From Zunongwangia sp. ESRF-bin46 (GTDB taxonomy: Bacteria; Bacteroidota; Bacteroidia; Flavobacteriales; Flavobacteriaceae): a stretch of DNA of 64,000 nt. Both the position numbers and the translations under genes were made by a program. A model generated the notes under the pieces. That model searched no databases. It saw nothing but the letters and a program-made list of their open reading frames with translations, and had not been told where the DNA came from. Location: assembly GCA_002631855.1 (NCBI GenBank), contig NTLF01000017.1:673221-737220 (forward strand), written 5' to 3'. Below are positions 10,442-18,319 of the stretch, one piece after another. Within the stretch, counting starts at the first letter, position 1, and every line of letters begins with the position of its first letter.

Positions 10442-11836
10442 ATGAAAGCCATGAAAAACTTTATCCCTTACCTCCTCCTATTTCTTTTTATTGCACAAAT
10501 TAATGCTCAAGAAGTTACTATTGAACTATTTAAAGATGGATTCAATAGCCCCGTAAATCTACAACACGCTGGCGACAATCGTTTATTTGTTGTAGAACAA
10601 AATGGAATTATTAAAATCTTAAACCCTGATGGAACAGTAAACACTACACCTTTCCTGGATATTTCACCTCAAGTATCATGTTGTGGTGAACGTGGGCTTT
10701 TAGGCCTTGCTTTTCATCCCGATTATCAAAACAATGGATACTTCTATGTAAATTACACCAATAATAGTGGAGATACTCAGGTTTCTAGGTTTAGTGTTAG
10801 CTCTTCAAATGCAGATATAGCAGATGAGAACTCAGAGTTACCCATTATAGACTATAATCAACCAAACTCTAATCACAATGGCGGGTGTTTAGCTTTTGGA
10901 CCGGATGGATATTTGTATATTTCTTCAGGTGATGGTGGCGGTAGCGGCGATACAAGTAACAATGCACAAAACCTTAACTTGTTACTCGGTAAAATGCTTC
11001 GTATTGATATAGATAATACAGATGGAACTGCCAATTATGCAATCCCTGCAGATAACCCTTTTCTTGGAAACCCTGATGCTAGAGATGAAATATGGGCTTA
11101 TGGACTTAGAAATCCTTGGAAGTTTTCGTTTGATTCTCTAAATGGCGATATTTGGATTGGTGATGTAGGTCAAAATGAAGTGGAAGAGATTGACAGAGCT
11201 TCTGCTACAGATGCTGGTTTAAATTACGGTTGGCGTTGTTATGAAGGCTCAGAGCCTTTTAACACTAATAATTGCCCACCACAAAGTGAGCTCACCTTCC
11301 CAATAGCTGAATATTCATCGGCTACAGGCAGTGGGAACTGTTCTATAACAGGAGGCTACGTTTATAGAGGAAGTGTGTACGCCGATATTCAAGGGGTTTA
11401 TATTTTTGCTGATTACTGTAACGGAACCATTAGCACACTTGACCAATCTGGAACTATTGTAGAGCAATTAGATGTTTCAGATAATTGGGTTTCATTTGGA
11501 GAAGATGTAAATGGTGAACTCTACGCTGTTGCTTTAGGAGGTGATATCTACAAAATTGAAGGCGGAGAAATTCTTTCAAATTCCAATATAGACTCAGTTT
11601 CAGATATTTTCTTACTGCCCAATCCGGCATCGAATATAGTAACACTGCAAGCAAGCAATACTCTAATTACTGAAATAACCATTACCGATATAAAAGGAAG
11701 CATTATTTATTCTGAAACAAATAAACCTACCGAAACCAAAACGATTTCCGTCTCTAATTTTAGTAACGGAATGTATTTTGTGAAAGCTGTTTCAGAAAAC
11801 GGAAATGAGATTATAAAAAAATTAGTGATACAATAA
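10442..11836 (+). CDS. PQQ-dependent sugar dehydrogenase-like protein with T9SS sorting domain
   Basis: This exported 464-aa protein has a signal peptide (about 1-22, ending AQINAQ) and a six-bladed glucose/sorbosone dehydrogenase domain (GLLGLAFHPDYQNNGYFYVN, SNHNGGCLAFGPDGYLYIS, AYGLRNPWKFSFD). The final stretch of about 80 residues is a type A type IX secretion sorting domain: it opens LLPNPASNIVTLQ, has NGMYFVKAVSENG, and ends with KKLVIQ. It should therefore cross the outer membrane and be released or anchored on the surface. The gene may start at MKAMKNF or three codons later at MKNF. The oxidised substrate is unknown, and PQQ use is a family inference. Confidence 0.9.
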   Translation: MKAMKNFIPYLLLFLFIAQINAQEVTIELFKDGFNSPVNLQHAGDNRLFVVEQNGIIKILNPDGTVNTTPFLDISPQVSCCGERGLLGLAFHPDYQNNGYFYVNYTNNSGDTQVSRFSVSSSNADIADENSELPIIDYNQPNSNHNGGCLAFGPDGYLYISSGDGGGSGDTSNNAQNLNLLLGKMLRIDIDNTDGTANYAIPADNPFLGNPDARDEIWAYGLRNPWKFSFDSLNGDIWIGDVGQNEVEEIDRASATDAGLNYGWRCYEGSEPFNTNNCPPQSELTFPIAEYSSATGSGNCSITGGYVYRGSVYADIQGVYIFADYCNGTISTLDQSGTIVEQLDVSDNWVSFGEDVNGELYAVALGGDIYKIEGGEILSNSNIDSVSDIFLLPNPASNIVTLQASNTLITEITITDIKGSIIYSETNKPTETKTISVSNFSNGMYFVKAVSENGNEIIKKLVIQ

Positions 11837-11844
11837 TAAAACAT

Positions 11845-12558
11845 ATGCAACCCCAAAAAGGAAACCTATACTTAATACCCTGCACCCTTGGCGACACACC
11901 GCCTTTAGAGGTATTGCCATTATTGGTAAAGAAAGCAGTTGAACATATTGATCATTATATTGTAGAGCATGAAAAAACGGCTCGTCGGTTTATTAAAAGT
12001 ATTGTTCCACGTAAATCACAACCAGACTTACAATTTCAACTTATCAACAAATTCACCGATGAGAGTGAAATACCTCAAATGCTGTCCCCTTGTTTAGAAG
12101 GTCTTGATGTAGGGGTTATTAGTGATGCTGGCTGTCCGGGAATTGCAGACCCTGGTGCTGGTGTTGTAGAACAAGCGCATTTACAAGGTATAAAAGTGGT
12201 GCCTTTAGTAGGTCCCTCTTCTATCTTGATGGCTATGATGGCTAGTGGTTTTAATGGACAGAACTTTGCCTTTAATGGCTACCTTCCCATTGACAAAAAA
12301 GAACGGAAAACTACAATAAAGCGTTTGGAAAAGCTTTCTTTGGAATACGAACAGTCTCAACTGTTTATTGAAACGCCATACCGAAACAACCAAATGCTAG
12401 AAAGTTTAACAACAGCATTGTATCCACAAACTAAAATATGTGTGGCTTGCGACATTACACTTCCAACTGAATTTATAAAAACAGACACCGCAGAGAATTG
12501 GAAAAACAAAAAAGTGGACCTTAATAAAAGGCCCACTTTGTTTATTATTCAAAAGTAA
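11845..12558 (+). CDS. SAM-dependent methyltransferase, RsmI/tetrapyrrole methylase fold
   Basis: This 237-aa protein has the tetrapyrrole-methylase fold, the fold of RsmI, which 2'-O-methylates C1402 of 16S rRNA. The supporting motifs are GNLYLIPCTLGD at the N-terminus, DVGVISDAGCPGIADPGA, LVGPSSILMAMMASG and FIETPYRNNQML. It differs from canonical RsmI at the N-terminus, and Bacteroidota often have such a second version, so I do not assign rsmI. It starts 8 bp after the sugar dehydrogenase gene, so they may be cotranscribed. A hairpin is embedded in its last codons. Confidence 0.85.
   Translation: MQPQKGNLYLIPCTLGDTPPLEVLPLLVKKAVEHIDHYIVEHEKTARRFIKSIVPRKSQPDLQFQLINKFTDESEIPQMLSPCLEGLDVGVISDAGCPGIADPGAGVVEQAHLQGIKVVPLVGPSSILMAMMASGFNGQNFAFNGYLPIDKKERKTTIKRLEKLSLEYEQSQLFIETPYRNNQMLESLTTALYPQTKICVACDITLPTEFIKTDTAENWKNKKVDLNKRPTLFIIQK
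12511..12539. terminator. Hairpin inside the 3' end of the methyltransferase gene, possible bidirectional terminator
   Basis: AAAGTGG (12511-12517) pairs with CCACTTT (12533-12539), and CCTT (12519-12522) pairs with AAGG (12528-12531), around an AATAA loop. The stem lies before the stop codon at 12556. T-rich DNA follows on the plus strand, and A-rich DNA precedes it (T-rich for minus-strand transcripts), so it could serve both convergent genes. Confidence 0.6.
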
Positions 12559-12567
12559 AAAGTGTGT

Positions 12568-13218
12568 TTAAAGTACTTTAGCTTTTCTATTGGGAAGTAT
12601 AAAAGAGGTATCGTACCCACTAAACTTTTTTAGGTAATAGCCTATTGAAGTTCCAAAGGCATCGTTAAAACCTATTGTTCCACCACTTCGTAGATATTTT
12701 TTTACGTTTCCAGCACCAGCTAAGTGTGCAGCTGCTAAAATACCAGATTCCGTTACTTTTACCCCGTTTACATATTTTCCTTTAAACCTTTTAATGTCTC
12801 TACGTAAAATCCATTTGTTTCTGGCAGTGTAAGCTGTAAAAGCTTCTTCTTGCAAACGAGAGTCATTTAAAAATGAATCTGGATTGTAAATTCCTATCAT
12901 TCGCAATGTTGCCGAAGCAAACTGGTATTTACCTAAATAACCAAATTGGTTAATAATGGTATAATCCCCACGTGATTCTTTAAAACCTAACGCCTCTTTA
13001 AAGCCCACATACGATTTCCCTAAAAATAAGGAATAGTTTAGGGTTGGAACAGGTTTCGTATAGGTAATCATTTCCCCTTCATTGGGAACAGTGTAATCCA
13101 TCACCTCATCATCTAAAATGTAGTGAGAAAGATCTACATTATTTTTTGTAGTAAATCCACTAAAAAATAATGCTGTTACAATAAGTACGGTTAATAATCC
13201 TGCTATATTTTTTTTCAT
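12568..13218 (-). CDS. Secreted lysozyme/transglycosylase-like protein, paralogue 1
   Basis: This 216-aa protein has an N-terminal signal or anchor (MKKNIAGLLTVLIVTALFFS) and a domain that resembles lysozyme-like muramidases: FKESRGDYTIINQFGYLGKY, where the Glu of the E-S-x-G-x-Y pattern would be catalytic, then QFASATL and the helix ILAAAHLAGAGNVKKYL. These look like the G-L-x-Q and AAH elements of transglycosylase folds. Flavobacterial relatives are often labelled peptidoglycan-binding, but I see no LysM motif. The next gene upstream on the same strand is a clear paralogue. A periplasmic role on peptidoglycan is inferred, not shown. Confidence 0.7.
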   Translation of the reverse strand: MKKNIAGLLTVLIVTALFFSGFTTKNNVDLSHYILDDEVMDYTVPNEGEMITYTKPVPTLNYSLFLGKSYVGFKEALGFKESRGDYTIINQFGYLGKYQFASATLRMIGIYNPDSFLNDSRLQEEAFTAYTARNKWILRRDIKRFKGKYVNGVKVTESGILAAAHLAGAGNVKKYLRSGGTIGFNDAFGTSIGYYLKKFSGYDTSFILPNRKAKVL

Positions 13219-13321
13219 TATTTAAAAGTTCGAGTGAGAAAATTCACACTCTTGTTTTCAGCGCGCAAATATACACCTTTTTTATTAATCTGATAATTAA
13301 ACTGTTAAAGTTTGTTAATAT

Positions 13322-13353
13322 GAAAAAACCAGGCTTGTCTACCTGGTTTTTTC
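13322..13353 (-). terminator. Rho-independent terminator of lysozyme-like paralogue 2
   Basis: This is a 12-bp perfect stem (13322-13333 with 13342-13353, core ACCAGG/CCTGGT) with an 8-nt loop and a run of six T at the end of the arm. It lies 5 bp past the stop of the gene at 13359-14003. It separates the two paralogues, so they are probably transcribed independently. Confidence 0.88.
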
Positions 13354-13358
13354 AATAA

Positions 13359-14003
13359 TTATAATGTCGCCGTGGCATTGTTATCCGGAAGGATTGATGA
13401 TACATCATACGCTGCAAATGTTTGCATGTATTTTGTGATAAGGACGTTGTTGGCATCTTTAAAAACCACTTCCCCATCGGTATCGAGAAACTTCATTACA
13501 TTTCCTGCTCCTCCCAAATGGGCTGCTGCTACTAAGCCAGACTCGGTTACTTTAATACCATCTATTATTTGGCCATCATATTCAGTAATATAATCTTTAA
13601 GTACCCACTTGTTTTTGGAAATCAACGCTTCAAACGCTTTTTCCTGTAACAAAGGGGAGTTTAAAAATTTTCGTTTATTATGAATACCTACCCAATTAAG
13701 GGCAGACCAACCAAACTGATATTTTCCCAAATAACCTAACCTATTAACAGCCTTGTAATTACCACTGCTTTCACTAAAGCCGAGGTCTTCACAAAAGCCA
13801 AGGTACGACTTCCCAACAAAGGGAATATTCTGTTGGGGATTCATATTTACTTCAAAGTCAAAAGGAACATAAGATGATGCTCCAATGACGTCTGTAGTAA
13901 ATATAGAACTACTGTATTTCATTTCTTCTTTCGAGGAAAACCCTGTAACACAAAATAGTGTTACAAGCAGTAGCACAGACAATTTCATAAAACGTTTTCT
14001 CAT
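13359..14003 (-). CDS. Secreted lysozyme/transglycosylase-like protein, paralogue 2
   Basis: This 214-aa protein has a hydrophobic signal region (FMKLSVLLLVTLFCVTGFS). Its main domain aligns throughout with the downstream paralogue: GKSYLGFCEDLGFSESSGNY, LGYLGKYQFGWSALN, IDGIKVTESGLVAAAHLGGA. The shared E-S-x-G-x-Y, GKYQF and AAAHL-GAGNV elements are those I associate with lysozyme-like folds. It may act on cell-wall glycan in the periplasm, but substrate and activity are unknown. It has its own long leader with a small hairpin and its own terminator. Confidence 0.7.
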   Translation of the reverse strand: MRKRFMKLSVLLLVTLFCVTGFSSKEEMKYSSSIFTTDVIGASSYVPFDFEVNMNPQQNIPFVGKSYLGFCEDLGFSESSGNYKAVNRLGYLGKYQFGWSALNWVGIHNKRKFLNSPLLQEKAFEALISKNKWVLKDYITEYDGQIIDGIKVTESGLVAAAHLGGAGNVMKFLDTDGEVVFKDANNVLITKYMQTFAAYDVSSILPDNNATATL

Positions 14004-14308
14004 GTTTTACTTAGTTTTAAAATTTATAATTATTGCACTTACACTTCGTGTGTAAGCGTAATAGCCTTAAGTTCAGCCACCTATTTAACAAATAGTGTGC
14101 CAGCCATAAGTTCTATGAAATCTGTATATCAAAGAGCGTTTATTTCTTTTTTCCTTGCTGAAAACGATGTTCAACAACTACGAATATAAGATGATATGTA
14201 GTGTTTGTAGATGAATTAACATTCTTTAACCCCTTGTTTTAAAAAGGTTTAACAAAAAAAATCCAGTTCTGAAAAACAAAACTGGACCTTGAATACAATT
14301 AAAAAATA
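14004..14308. other. 305-bp intergenic region between lysozyme-like paralogue 2 and mltG
   Basis: No gene was found here. The minus-strand terminator of mltG lies at the right end. A 7-bp perfect hairpin, CTTACAC (14038-14044) with GTGTAAG (14050-14056), sits about 35-53 bp upstream of the paralogue 2 start, where its leader RNA would be. The promoter of that gene must also lie here, but no exact TAnnTTTG element was found in its orientation. Confidence 0.5.
14253..14286 (-). terminator. Rho-independent terminator of mltG
   Basis: TCCAGTT (14262-14268) pairs with AACTGGA (14280-14286). On the minus strand the stem is followed by a run of eight T (14254-14261 read in reverse). It lies 23 bp downstream of the mltG stop. 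Confidence 0.82.
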
Positions 14309-15352
14309 TTATCTGTTTACCCCTTGCTGTGAAATCCAACGTACATATTCAGCTTTGTTGCGGTTGTGCTGTGCTAATGTTTTTGCAAATTTGTGATAGC
14401 CAAAGCGCTGCGTATCTGCCACAAAATAATAATAGTCATGGTCTTCATAATTTAATACGGCATCGATAGAGGAAATATCGGGCATGGCAATAGGCCCTGG
14501 GGGAACCCCAGTATTTTTATACGTGTTGTAGGGCGAGTCCAACTCTAAATCTTTGTACAGCACCCGTTTTATAATTTGGTCAAAATCGTTTTCGGCGCGT
14601 TTCTTTGCATAAATCACTGTTGGGTCTGCTTGTAAGGGCATGCCACGCTCTAATCTATTTACATATACACCGGCAACTCGAGGTCGTTCTTCTACTTTCG
14701 CAGTTTCTTTTTGAACTATTGCCGCTAAAGACATTACTTCGGCAGGTGTTAAATTTAATTTTTTAGCTTTTTGGGTTCGGGTTTCATTCCAAAAGCGATT
14801 GTATTCTGTTTTCATACGGTCACGGAAAGTTTCAGCGCTGCTGTTCCAGTAAAATTCATAAGTATTAGGGATATACAATACCAACGCAGTAGCGTCGGTT
14901 TGCCCCGCTTCTTTTAAGAAAACGGAATCTTTCATTGCCTTCAACAAAGACAAACTATCGGCTTCAATCTGTCTAGCAATGTTTCCAGCCAGGTCTTCAA
15001 TACGCTCTTGATTATTAAATTTTACTTTAATAGGAATATTTTTACTGCGGATGGTATTGATAATATCATTATTGTTCATCCCTTTTTTAATGATAAAATG
15101 TCCCGCTTTTATGTTGCTGGCATATTCCTTCTTTTGAGCAACAGCAGTAAAGTCGTCCATATCTTTTAATAATGGTTCCAGTTCCGAAACCACATCTTGA
15201 TAGGTAGCATCGGTGGGAATATAGATATGGGCCTGTTCATTATTAAATGCTGTGTTAGGCGCAAAGACGGTGCTGTAAACATACCAAGCAAATCCGCCCA
15301 TAACAACTAAGCCTAAAAGAACAACGGCCAGTAATATTTTTTTAATGTACAT
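14309..15352 (-). CDS. mltG: Endolytic transglycosylase MltG (YceG-like)
   Basis: MltG cleaves nascent glycan strands at the inner membrane and so limits strand length. The 347-aa protein has one N-terminal membrane helix (ILLAVVLLGLVVMGGFAWYV) followed by a periplasmic part with a LysM-like lobe and the YceG catalytic domain. The catalytic Glu lies in LAAIVQKETAKVEERPRVAG, and the downstream YVNRLERGMPLQADPTVIYA motif is intact. The start overlaps the end of the upstream GNAT gene by 11 bp, so it belongs to the dapF-GNAT-mltG transcript. Confidence 0.95.
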   Translation of the reverse strand: MYIKKILLAVVLLGLVVMGGFAWYVYSTVFAPNTAFNNEQAHIYIPTDATYQDVVSELEPLLKDMDDFTAVAQKKEYASNIKAGHFIIKKGMNNNDIINTIRSKNIPIKVKFNNQERIEDLAGNIARQIEADSLSLLKAMKDSVFLKEAGQTDATALVLYIPNTYEFYWNSSAETFRDRMKTEYNRFWNETRTQKAKKLNLTPAEVMSLAAIVQKETAKVEERPRVAGVYVNRLERGMPLQADPTVIYAKKRAENDFDQIIKRVLYKDLELDSPYNTYKNTGVPPGPIAMPDISSIDAVLNYEDHDYYYFVADTQRFGYHKFAKTLAQHNRNKAEYVRWISQQGVNR

Positions 15353-15881
15353 CGTGAATTAATTGATAAAATAGTTCGTTTTTATAGTTTTTACCAGACT
15401 TGATCCAGTCTTTTTTTATACCACTTTCGGTATAACCAGCTTTTTTAAAAAGTTTTATACTTTGTGTATTGTCTTCGGTAATATTGGCATACAGCTGGTG
15501 AATGTTCAAATGCTTTACTGCATATTGATTAATTAATTGTAAGGCTTCAAAAGCGTACCCTTTTCCTTTATTTTCTTCTGAAAAGATAATAATACCAACC
15601 CCTGCCCTACTATGCTTAGGATCAAAATCGAATAGATCTACAAAGCCAATTGCTTCTTCTCTTTCAATAGTACAGATAACTAATCGCAGTTGTTTTACAT
15701 CGTAAATATCCCGATGTGCATTGTCTAAATACTGCTCTAAAATATGTTTAGAATAAGGTGTTGTAGTATTACTTACCTCCCAGCCGTTTTCATCATTCTC
15801 CAAAAGATAAAGAAAGTCTAAGTCTGAACTTTCAAGAGCTCGAAGGTATATTTTTTCTCCTTTTAATGTTGTCATTCCCAT
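15342..15881 (-). CDS. GNAT N-acetyltransferase, RimJ/RimL-like
   Basis: This 179-aa protein starts MTTLKGEKIYLRALESSDLD (after two alternative leading residues), the usual opening of RimJ/RimL-like acetyltransferases. It has a cofactor loop EENKGKGYAFEALQLINQYA and the closing part NTQSIKLFKKAGYTESG. It overlaps dapF upstream by 10 bp and mltG downstream by 11 bp, a tight three-gene operon. The placement between a diaminopimelate gene and a cell-wall enzyme is conserved enough to be interesting, but the substrate (ribosomal protein, other protein or small molecule) is unknown. Confidence 0.88.
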   Translation of the reverse strand: MGMTTLKGEKIYLRALESSDLDFLYLLENDENGWEVSNTTTPYSKHILEQYLDNAHRDIYDVKQLRLVICTIEREEAIGFVDLFDFDPKHSRAGVGIIIFSEENKGKGYAFEALQLINQYAVKHLNIHQLYANITEDNTQSIKLFKKAGYTESGIKKDWIKSGKNYKNELFYQLIHDVH

Positions 15882-16645
15882 TCTCCTTTAAAAACCATCG
15901 TGGCAGGACCTTGTAAATGGACATTGGTATATCCATCTTTATTATTTTCAAACGTTACTGTAAGTTTTCCTCCTGGGGTTACTAACTGTACATTATTAGT
16001 TTTTGTCAATCCTTTTTTATGCATTGCGATGGCAACAGCCGTAACACCAGTACCACAAGACAGTGTTTCGTCTTCCACGCCCCGTTCATATGTTCTAACG
16101 GAAAAAGTGTTTTCTGAAAGTTGTTCTACAAAATTTATATTGGCTCCTTCTTTTCCGTATGTTTCATTCCGAAGTTTTCTTCCTTCTGAAAATACATCAA
16201 AAGTTGAAATACTGTCAACCAATTCAACGTGGTGCGGCGATCCTGTATTCAGAAAAAGATAATCGTCATTCATTTCAATTTCTGAAACATCGTTCATTTT
16301 TAACGAAACGGTATCGTTTTCAATACTTGCGGTGTGCATTCCATCTATGGCTTCAAATTTGGTTGTATTTTCAACAATACCAAGACTTTTTGCAAAATGA
16401 ACAATACATCTTCCTCCATTGCCGCACATAGAACTTTCATTTCCATCGGCATTAAAGTACACCATTTTAAAATCTGCTGTAGGATGGTTTTCCAAGAGGA
16501 TTAATCCATCGGCTCCGATGCCAAATTTTCGGTCACAAAGTCTAGCAATCAGTTTGGTATCATTTTTGGATAAAATAGATTGACGGTTATCAATCAAGAC
16601 AAAATCGTTACCGGTTCCTTGATATTTAAAAAACTGAAATTTCAT
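15872..16645 (-). CDS. dapF: Diaminopimelate epimerase DapF
   Basis: DapF converts LL- to meso-diaminopimelate for lysine and peptidoglycan synthesis. The 257-aa protein has both catalytic cysteine motifs, SSMCGNGGRC in the N-terminal half and LSCGTGVTAVA in the C-terminal half, plus the opening FFKYQGTGNDFVLIDNR. The length is slightly below that of E. coli DapF but normal for Bacteroidota. It is first in the dapF-GNAT-mltG operon. dapB, another gene of the pathway, lies at 50813-51517. Confidence 0.97.
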   Translation of the reverse strand: MKFQFFKYQGTGNDFVLIDNRQSILSKNDTKLIARLCDRKFGIGADGLILLENHPTADFKMVYFNADGNESSMCGNGGRCIVHFAKSLGIVENTTKFEAIDGMHTASIENDTVSLKMNDVSEIEMNDDYLFLNTGSPHHVELVDSISTFDVFSEGRKLRNETYGKEGANINFVEQLSENTFSVRTYERGVEDETLSCGTGVTAVAIAMHKKGLTKTNNVQLVTPGGKLTVTFENNKDGYTNVHLQGPATMVFKGEWE

Positions 16646-16775
16646 GGCGACAAAGGTACTAAAAGCTTTTTCGCTATAGTATAGTTAATTCTTGTTAAAT
16701 ACACGTTAAAACTGAAATTTCAGAAAAATATAATCGTCTTTAATCATGTTAGTTAATAATAAAAAATAGTTTAAA

Positions 16776-18176
16776 ATGAAACAGACAATTAGATTAGTAG
16801 CTGTTGCGCTGTTTGCCGGCGCTGTTACGTTAGGTGGCTACAAATACTTCGTTGAACCTAACCAAGAAATTGCCGTGACCACTTCACAGGAAAGTCCCAA
16901 TAACTTTATACCAACAAACTTTTCTAACACACCCGTTAGTAGTACAAATGCAGATTTTACCGAAGCTGCAGAAAAAACGGTACACGCTGTTGTTCACGTA
17001 AAAAACACTACCATTAGCAGACAACCTACCAACTTGATGGAATATTTTAACGGTGGTGGTCAACCACGAGAAATTGTAGGTGCAGGAAGTGGTGTCATCA
17101 TTTCACCCGACGGTTATATTGTAACCAATAATCACGTAATAGCGAATGCTGCCGAACTTGAAGTTACCTTAAATAACAACACAATATATAAGGCCGAATT
17201 AATTGGTACAGACCCTAAAACCGATATTGCTTTATTAAAAGTAGATACAAATGAGGATCTTCCTTTTATCCCTTTTGGTAATTCTAACAATGTAAAAGTT
17301 GGAGAATGGGTCCTAGCTGTTGGAAATCCATTTAACCTAAACTCTACCGTTACGGCTGGTATTATTAGTGCCAAAGCACGTGATTTAAATCAGTTTGACC
17401 GAAACCCACAGTCTTTTATTCAGACCGATGCTGCCGTAAACCGTGGAAACAGTGGAGGAGCCTTGGTAAATGTACGTGGTGAATTAATAGGGATTAATAC
17501 TGCGATTACTTCGGAAACCGGATCGTATGTAGGGTATTCCTTTGCAGTGCCGTCCAACAATGCTCGAAAGGTAATCGAAGACATTATGGAATATGGAAAT
17601 GTACAACGCGCCATACTAGGTATAAGTGGAGCTACGCTTAACACCAATATTGCAAAAGAATATGGCATCTCTGAAACTCAAGGAGTATATGTAGCCAGTG
17701 TAGAAAAAGGAAGTGGCGCTGATAAAAGCGGAGTTAAAAAAGGTGATGTCATTAAAAAACTTGATAACCTTTCGGTGAGTAAGTTTTCAGATTTATCAGG
17801 CTATTTAGGTTCTAAACGCCCTAACGATGTAGTCGATGTTACCATATTGAGAAATGGAAAAGAGAAACACATTCCCGTAACACTGGTTAAGCTGGAAACC
17901 TTTGAAATTGATGACCTTGGATTGGAAGTGAGAAATGCAAATTCAGCTCTTCTAAAACAAAGAGGTGTTAACAATGGGGTTATTGTATCAAAAGCATTGA
18001 GCAAAGACATGGCTCGATACAATCTAGAAGGTATCATCATCACTAAAATAAACGATGAAAAAATTGAAGATATTGACGATGCAAAACGTATTATGAGCAA
18101 CCGAGATTACAACGCACCTATTAAGATGACCTTTGTAAATCAACGCGGTGAGTTAAATTCGTTTATTTTTAGATAA
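16776..18176 (+). CDS. DegP/DegQ-type periplasmic serine protease with PDZ domains
   Basis: This HtrA-family protease acts in envelope protein quality control. The 466-aa protein has an N-terminal signal/anchor (about 5-20), a trypsin-like domain with the triad His120 (IVTNNHVI), Asp150 (PKTDIALLKV) and Ser226 (NRGNSGGALV), a first PDZ domain (EKGSGADKSGVKKGDVIKKL) and a divergent second PDZ at the C-terminus. All three catalytic residues are intact. A strong terminator follows. The motif TTTCAGAAA lies 50 bp upstream (16718-16726). Confidence 0.95.
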   Translation: MKQTIRLVAVALFAGAVTLGGYKYFVEPNQEIAVTTSQESPNNFIPTNFSNTPVSSTNADFTEAAEKTVHAVVHVKNTTISRQPTNLMEYFNGGGQPREIVGAGSGVIISPDGYIVTNNHVIANAAELEVTLNNNTIYKAELIGTDPKTDIALLKVDTNEDLPFIPFGNSNNVKVGEWVLAVGNPFNLNSTVTAGIISAKARDLNQFDRNPQSFIQTDAAVNRGNSGGALVNVRGELIGINTAITSETGSYVGYSFAVPSNNARKVIEDIMEYGNVQRAILGISGATLNTNIAKEYGISETQGVYVASVEKGSGADKSGVKKGDVIKKLDNLSVSKFSDLSGYLGSKRPNDVVDVTILRNGKEKHIPVTLVKLETFEIDDLGLEVRNANSALLKQRGVNNGVIVSKALSKDMARYNLEGIIITKINDEKIEDIDDAKRIMSNRDYNAPIKMTFVNQRGELNSFIFR

Positions 18177-18201
18177 TATTTTAATAATTTCAAAAAAAGA
18201 A

Positions 18202-18245
18202 ACACCCCTTGTAAAATTACTTTTATTCTGGGGTGTTTTTTTAGT
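18202..18245 (+). terminator. Rho-independent terminator of the DegP/Q gene
   Basis: AAACACCCC (18202-18210) pairs perfectly with GGGGTGTTT (18232-18240) across a 21-nt loop and is followed by more T residues. It lies 26 bp after the stop. Confidence 0.82.
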
Positions 18246-18279
18246 TTTAAATTAACTTCTCCATACCGAAGAAAATACC

Positions 18280-18287
18280 TATTTTTG
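18280..18287 (+). promoter_or_regulatory. -7 promoter element of the GAPDH gene
   Basis: TATTTTTG exactly matches the Bacteroidota -7 consensus TAnnTTTG and lies 33 bp before the GAPDH start codon. No convincing TTG -33 element was found at the expected distance. Confidence 0.5.
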
Positions 18288-18319
18288 CACCGATTTTTAA
18301 ACCCTTAAACAACACAACC

